Position numbers and translations under genes: made by a program
The notes under the pieces: generated by a model
The model's input: the letters and a program-made list of their open reading frames with translations, nothing else
Database searches by the model: none
Told to the model about the DNA's origin: nothing
Shown: piece after piece, positions 60,342 to 64,000 of the stretch
Position numbering within the stretch: position 1 is the first letter of the stretch
How the letters are laid out: the number at the start of each line of letters is the position of its first letter
Assembly: GCF_963678635.1 (NCBI RefSeq)
Contig: NC_087064.1
Coordinates: 66,457,548-66,521,547, forward strand
Reading direction: 5' to 3'
Length of the DNA stretch: 64,000 nucleotides
DNA from: Symsagittifera roscoffensis
Lineage: Eukaryota; Xenacoelomorpha; Acoela; Convolutidae

Positions 60342-63300
60342 AACCTCCATGTCTATATTTAATGCCCCAAGTTGACTTTTGAATTGATTGTTTTTTTTCA
60401 TTTTAGCACGAAAAAACAGAGTCAAAAAATCTAGTTAAGAGAATTGCTTTTTATTGGTCAAGGCCACCGCTTTTCCCAACAACTTGGCTTTAACTATAAA
60501 GCAACTAACACTTCATCAATGGAGATTCTCCTTCTAGATTTTCGACATGGCGCGTAATTATTACACTGATAGAAAATAAATTAAGTCAGCCAAAAATAAA
60601 GAAAATTACGAAACTCAAAAAGACACCATTTCTTAGTATTGAATTTTTCTTGCCTTGCTTTTTTGATGTTTAAGAAGTTAGATAAAGTGGTTTTGGTCTT
60701 AGCCTTTCCTTGATGAAACGACGAATAATTTTTTTCAGCTCCTTAAGTTTTAGTATAAACTATACAGACTTCGAAAACTAGGCTCCCACAATTGAAGACC
60801 ATTGTCATTTCGCTTAGTTGTCTAAATGCAGGGTTACAAACTGCTATCTTTCAACAGTAGTATAGCGAATGAATTCTCACAAAAATATTATTGGCAAAGG
60901 TCGAGAGCAGGTGCCAACCTTGACATTTTTTCACCCAATGAAATCACAACCACAAAAGATAAAGTACCACCGTACCGTATACAAAAGTATCAATCTTTTT
61001 TACTGACTTTTTCTGCATTTCAACCCATATGCATTCGCAAAATTGTAACTTTTTTTTTAAATAAGGTCAACCTGTCATTCAAATGTTCGATTCAGCTACA
61101 AATAATAGGCTGTAAAATCAGCCAATTTTGAGAAGGGCTATAATCACCCCGAGGAGAAAAAACACTAGATTATTTTCCATTTTTTAAATAATTTCACTTT
61201 AACTGTTTACTCAATTCCCCTAGTTTTTCTGTAGTTTTAAGTACCATCTTCAAAATTTTATTGATGCTACAGAATGACGCACAGCTAAACTTTCGACCCA
61301 AGCATCTTAAACTATCTGCCCCAAAGCTTTCAATAAAACTTTTCTCACAATTATTTCAAGTTCGTTTCAATTTCTTCTTTTTTGGTACTTTTCGTTTTTT
61401 GTTTAAATTTTGAAAGTAGTTTCATTGTTGCTTGGTGTCCTCCGGTGTCATTGTTGTTTCAAAGGGTTTCGAAGGGCGAGTTTTCGATTTACAGAGACGG
61501 GCAGATCGGAGATCGAATTTCGTGCATTCTACCTGGAAAAAATTATATGAATAGGGGAGATTGATCAATAATTGATTGTAAGTTTCACACTTGTGTCCGG
61601 ATAGTTTTAGATTGTTTTTTTTCTCAGGCTCATTTTTGGCTTGTTGTTACCATTTTTTTCTCCTACCACCCTTCAATAACCAACTATATATTTGTATAAT
61701 TTTTTTGCTAGTTTTTTAGTGGTTCGCTTTGCTAATTTTTTGTCACACGCAAACTGGTCAGCCTATTCGGACGACCCGTTAGCGATATCTCTACACTAAA
61801 TATGTCCACAAGTTATACATTCGGGTCGACCCATTCACACTATGCAACCCCCTACCACTGGAAACTCACTCAACTACTCAGCACACTGTTATATGCTTTC
61901 AAATACAGTGCATAAGGTCATGATCTAAAATAACCAGAGCATATGATTCAGTTGCAAATCGGACAAACTAAAAAAATTTTAAAAAGCAATATGTCAGCGT
62001 GAACAAACTTTAACTCAATTGTTCAAGCGAAATATAGAACTCTGTTTTGCCTGAAAAATTAGCGTTACCAAGCAAAATTTTTTTAAAAGAAAAATAATGG
62101 CTTGTTTTCATATACTTCTTTTTTCCAACTTATTAGATACTTTACAGTTCTATCCAGGCTTATGCTCTGAAAGCTCGGGTATAAAAAGCTTGATGTGACA
62201 AAAATATGTTATTTTTAACTCTATAGAATCTATTGGCCAAAGAAAAAGGTTCTTCTTTATATTTTGGTTTGCACCTTGTTGAGTTTTTAAGAAAAAGTTT
62301 TTTGAATTCAGCTTGATTTTATAACAACAATCAATAATGCACTGCAAGCAAAGTTCCAAGCAGTTTCTCTCACATTACATTGAAAAGGGAGACCTCTGAT
62401 AAGATGTTGATCCAGTAATTTTTACTAGTTTAACAACCCACAATTACAATTAAAATTTGTCGCTTAAAAGTATGTCATTATAATCGATTCCCAAGCCGCT
62501 CTGATGAAAAAATTGAAATGAGAATCGTTGGTAATTAATTATTTTTGTCAAGCTCAGAAATAGCCCCCATAGAACCAAATGATATGGCTTTTTGTTTCTT
62601 TATTTTTGTTTTGCGTCATCCAGAATCTGCATTCATAACACAAGTTATGCAAAAATTTCACAAAAGCATATGCTATGCGCCCTATTCAATTTTTAAACCT
62701 ACATATATAAAAACTGCAAAACAATTTCAGTCACCAACCCCAGTCGCCCCCCCCCCCTGTTTGCTCCTTGTTCTTCCTCTCTCCCATTGGGTGCACGTAG
62801 AGGCGAACCTTGGAAGGGGGTTACCCTTTAGGGGCATTTTTAACAGTAAAAAGAGGAACCCATTCGAGCTTTACTCCTTCCCCTGATGTTTCTAAGTAAC
62901 ATGATTTTAATGTTTCAAAAACAGTTCAAGAAATGAGTTTAAATCATGCTTTCAAATTAAATTTTTATAATAACTTGTGTGAGGGATACCAATATGAGTT
63001 ATCAGAACATAAGGTAGCAATATTTTAGTTTTGTGCAAAAGCGTAACAATGGAAATCAAAATTTAACAACCTTCTCAAATATTAACTAAACCGATGTTTT
63101 GACAGCCACCTACTTAGATGAACAAAATTTACTGGTAATGAAGTTGGATCACTCGACTTTGAATTCGTGCATTAAGAGCTACAGCTTAGGCAAAAGCAAA
63201 ATTGCCCCCTTTTTGTTTGCAGTTGTTTTTAAGCACATATTTTTAGCTTTAGTACAGAGTTATTCAAGCTTCCTAATCTTTTGAAAATTCATAGCGCAAC

Positions 63301-64000
63301 CAGAAAACGGTTGCAAAACTAATTTTTTAAACCTCTTGTTGATTTATGCAACGGTGTAACTTCCACCGTTTTAATTTTGAAAAAGAAATCAATTTTCCAG
63401 GACATGTATCATTCTTGAAGGTTTCAACTGCCCTTAAATGTCCGACAAAAAAATTTGCAATTGAAAAACAAAAAATTTCAGCGGTAAAAAAATTTCCATT
63501 TAAATAAAAATTTTTCCTTACAGTTTTTAAATTTGAAAATTGGCATTGTGGTCAGTTTTAGTTAATTAACGCGCAGTTTTTTTCTGTTAGAAGCCAACGA
63601 CGAGCTGATCAGCCGTAGAAATGGTTTTAAGTTGTGCCTAAATGGCATGTTAATGGATAAAGATGAGAAGAATTTTCATCTTCATTTCATCGACTGAGTA
63701 GCGGTGAACTGTTTTGCGATTTCAATGCGTTTTTGATGGCCAGAAGTTCACAATGGTCTATAAAAGAAGCTTTTTCTAATATTTTTGGAAAATTTCATAT
63801 TTGAAAAACAAATCAGGTACCAGATTCATTCATGAGAATATATCAAACGGTCATCTATATTATGGTGAATGGCCAAATCAATTTTTCAAAATTGGAAAGA
63901 ATAAAGTTCTTTAGAGCCCTCAAAATGTTCTCCAAATCAAATTTTTTTTCACAAGACCAACAAGATAAAAAAAGCTGGGTTATGACGGAGGCTATTCTCA
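60342..64000. other. Intergenic, no gene supported
   Basis: Short frames only, including 60826-61131 (101 codons) and 62545-62886 (113 codons), neither with domains or splice context. A GC-richer patch at 61430-61560 has an exon-like look (TTTACAG before 'agacgggcagatcggag') but cannot be extended. A C-run lies near 62750. Confidence 0.4.

Noticed and set aside
62545-62886. 113-codon plus-strand frame with a Pro run
   Set aside because: No domain, no splice context, and a C-run inside; likely chance.

Overview
The window is a non-coding, repeat-rich stretch of an AT-rich animal genome, most likely an invertebrate. The evidence is RING/MATH and trypsin-like gene sequence, nematode/crustacean-style TTTTCAG splice acceptors, AATAAA poly(A) signals, LTR and non-LTR retrotransposons and many small inverted-repeat elements. 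There are no rRNA or tRNA genes, no CRISPR array and no bacterial operon structure. I cannot name the species.

Layout. 1-2.5 kb: a 108-bp satellite, a 32-bp minisatellite and a MITE. 2,517-21,375 (minus strand): a complete, very young 18.9-kb Ty3/gypsy-type LTR element with apparently identical 410-bp LTRs, a 4-bp target duplication (GTTT) and long intact reading frames. 21.4-36.1 kb: host intergenic DNA with a decayed trypsin-like (S1) gene, a truncated non-LTR retrotransposon, a hAT-type MITE, foldback elements and a roughly 0.5-kb duplication. 36,131-54,770 (minus strand): a second, older copy of the giant element, with one truncated LTR and most long frames broken. 55.6-57.5 kb: an assembly gap flanked by an unrelated integrase-tail fragment and a third, strongly diverged relative of the giant element. 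58-60.3 kb: a foldback element, one possible minus-strand exon and a RING-coiled-coil-MATH gene. 60.3-64 kb: no recognisable gene.

The giant element is the main discovery candidate. In its own 5'-3' order (descending coordinates) it carries: 5' LTR, PBS, a conserved 68-77-aa leader ORF, a structured leader with repeated hairpins and conserved splice-donor motifs, a basic 155-aa ORF overlapping the gag start, a single-frame 2740-aa Gag-Pro-RT-RNaseH-IN polyprotein, a spacer with a TATA-like motif and a repeated 13-mer, then a tightly packed cassette: 76-aa hydrophobic ORF, 62-aa transmembrane ORF, a 378-codon frame with no ATG, an 872-aa envelope-like glycoprotein and a 599-aa protein of unknown function. 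The stop of one ORF overlaps the start of the next as ATGA at two junctions, and the ATG-less frame overlaps env by 13 nt. Comparing the two copies shows mostly silent changes in several of the small and ATG-less frames, so these are probably real proteins. The layout (extra leader and post-pol genes, possible splicing and internal promoter) resembles a complex retrovirus rather than a simple gypsy element.
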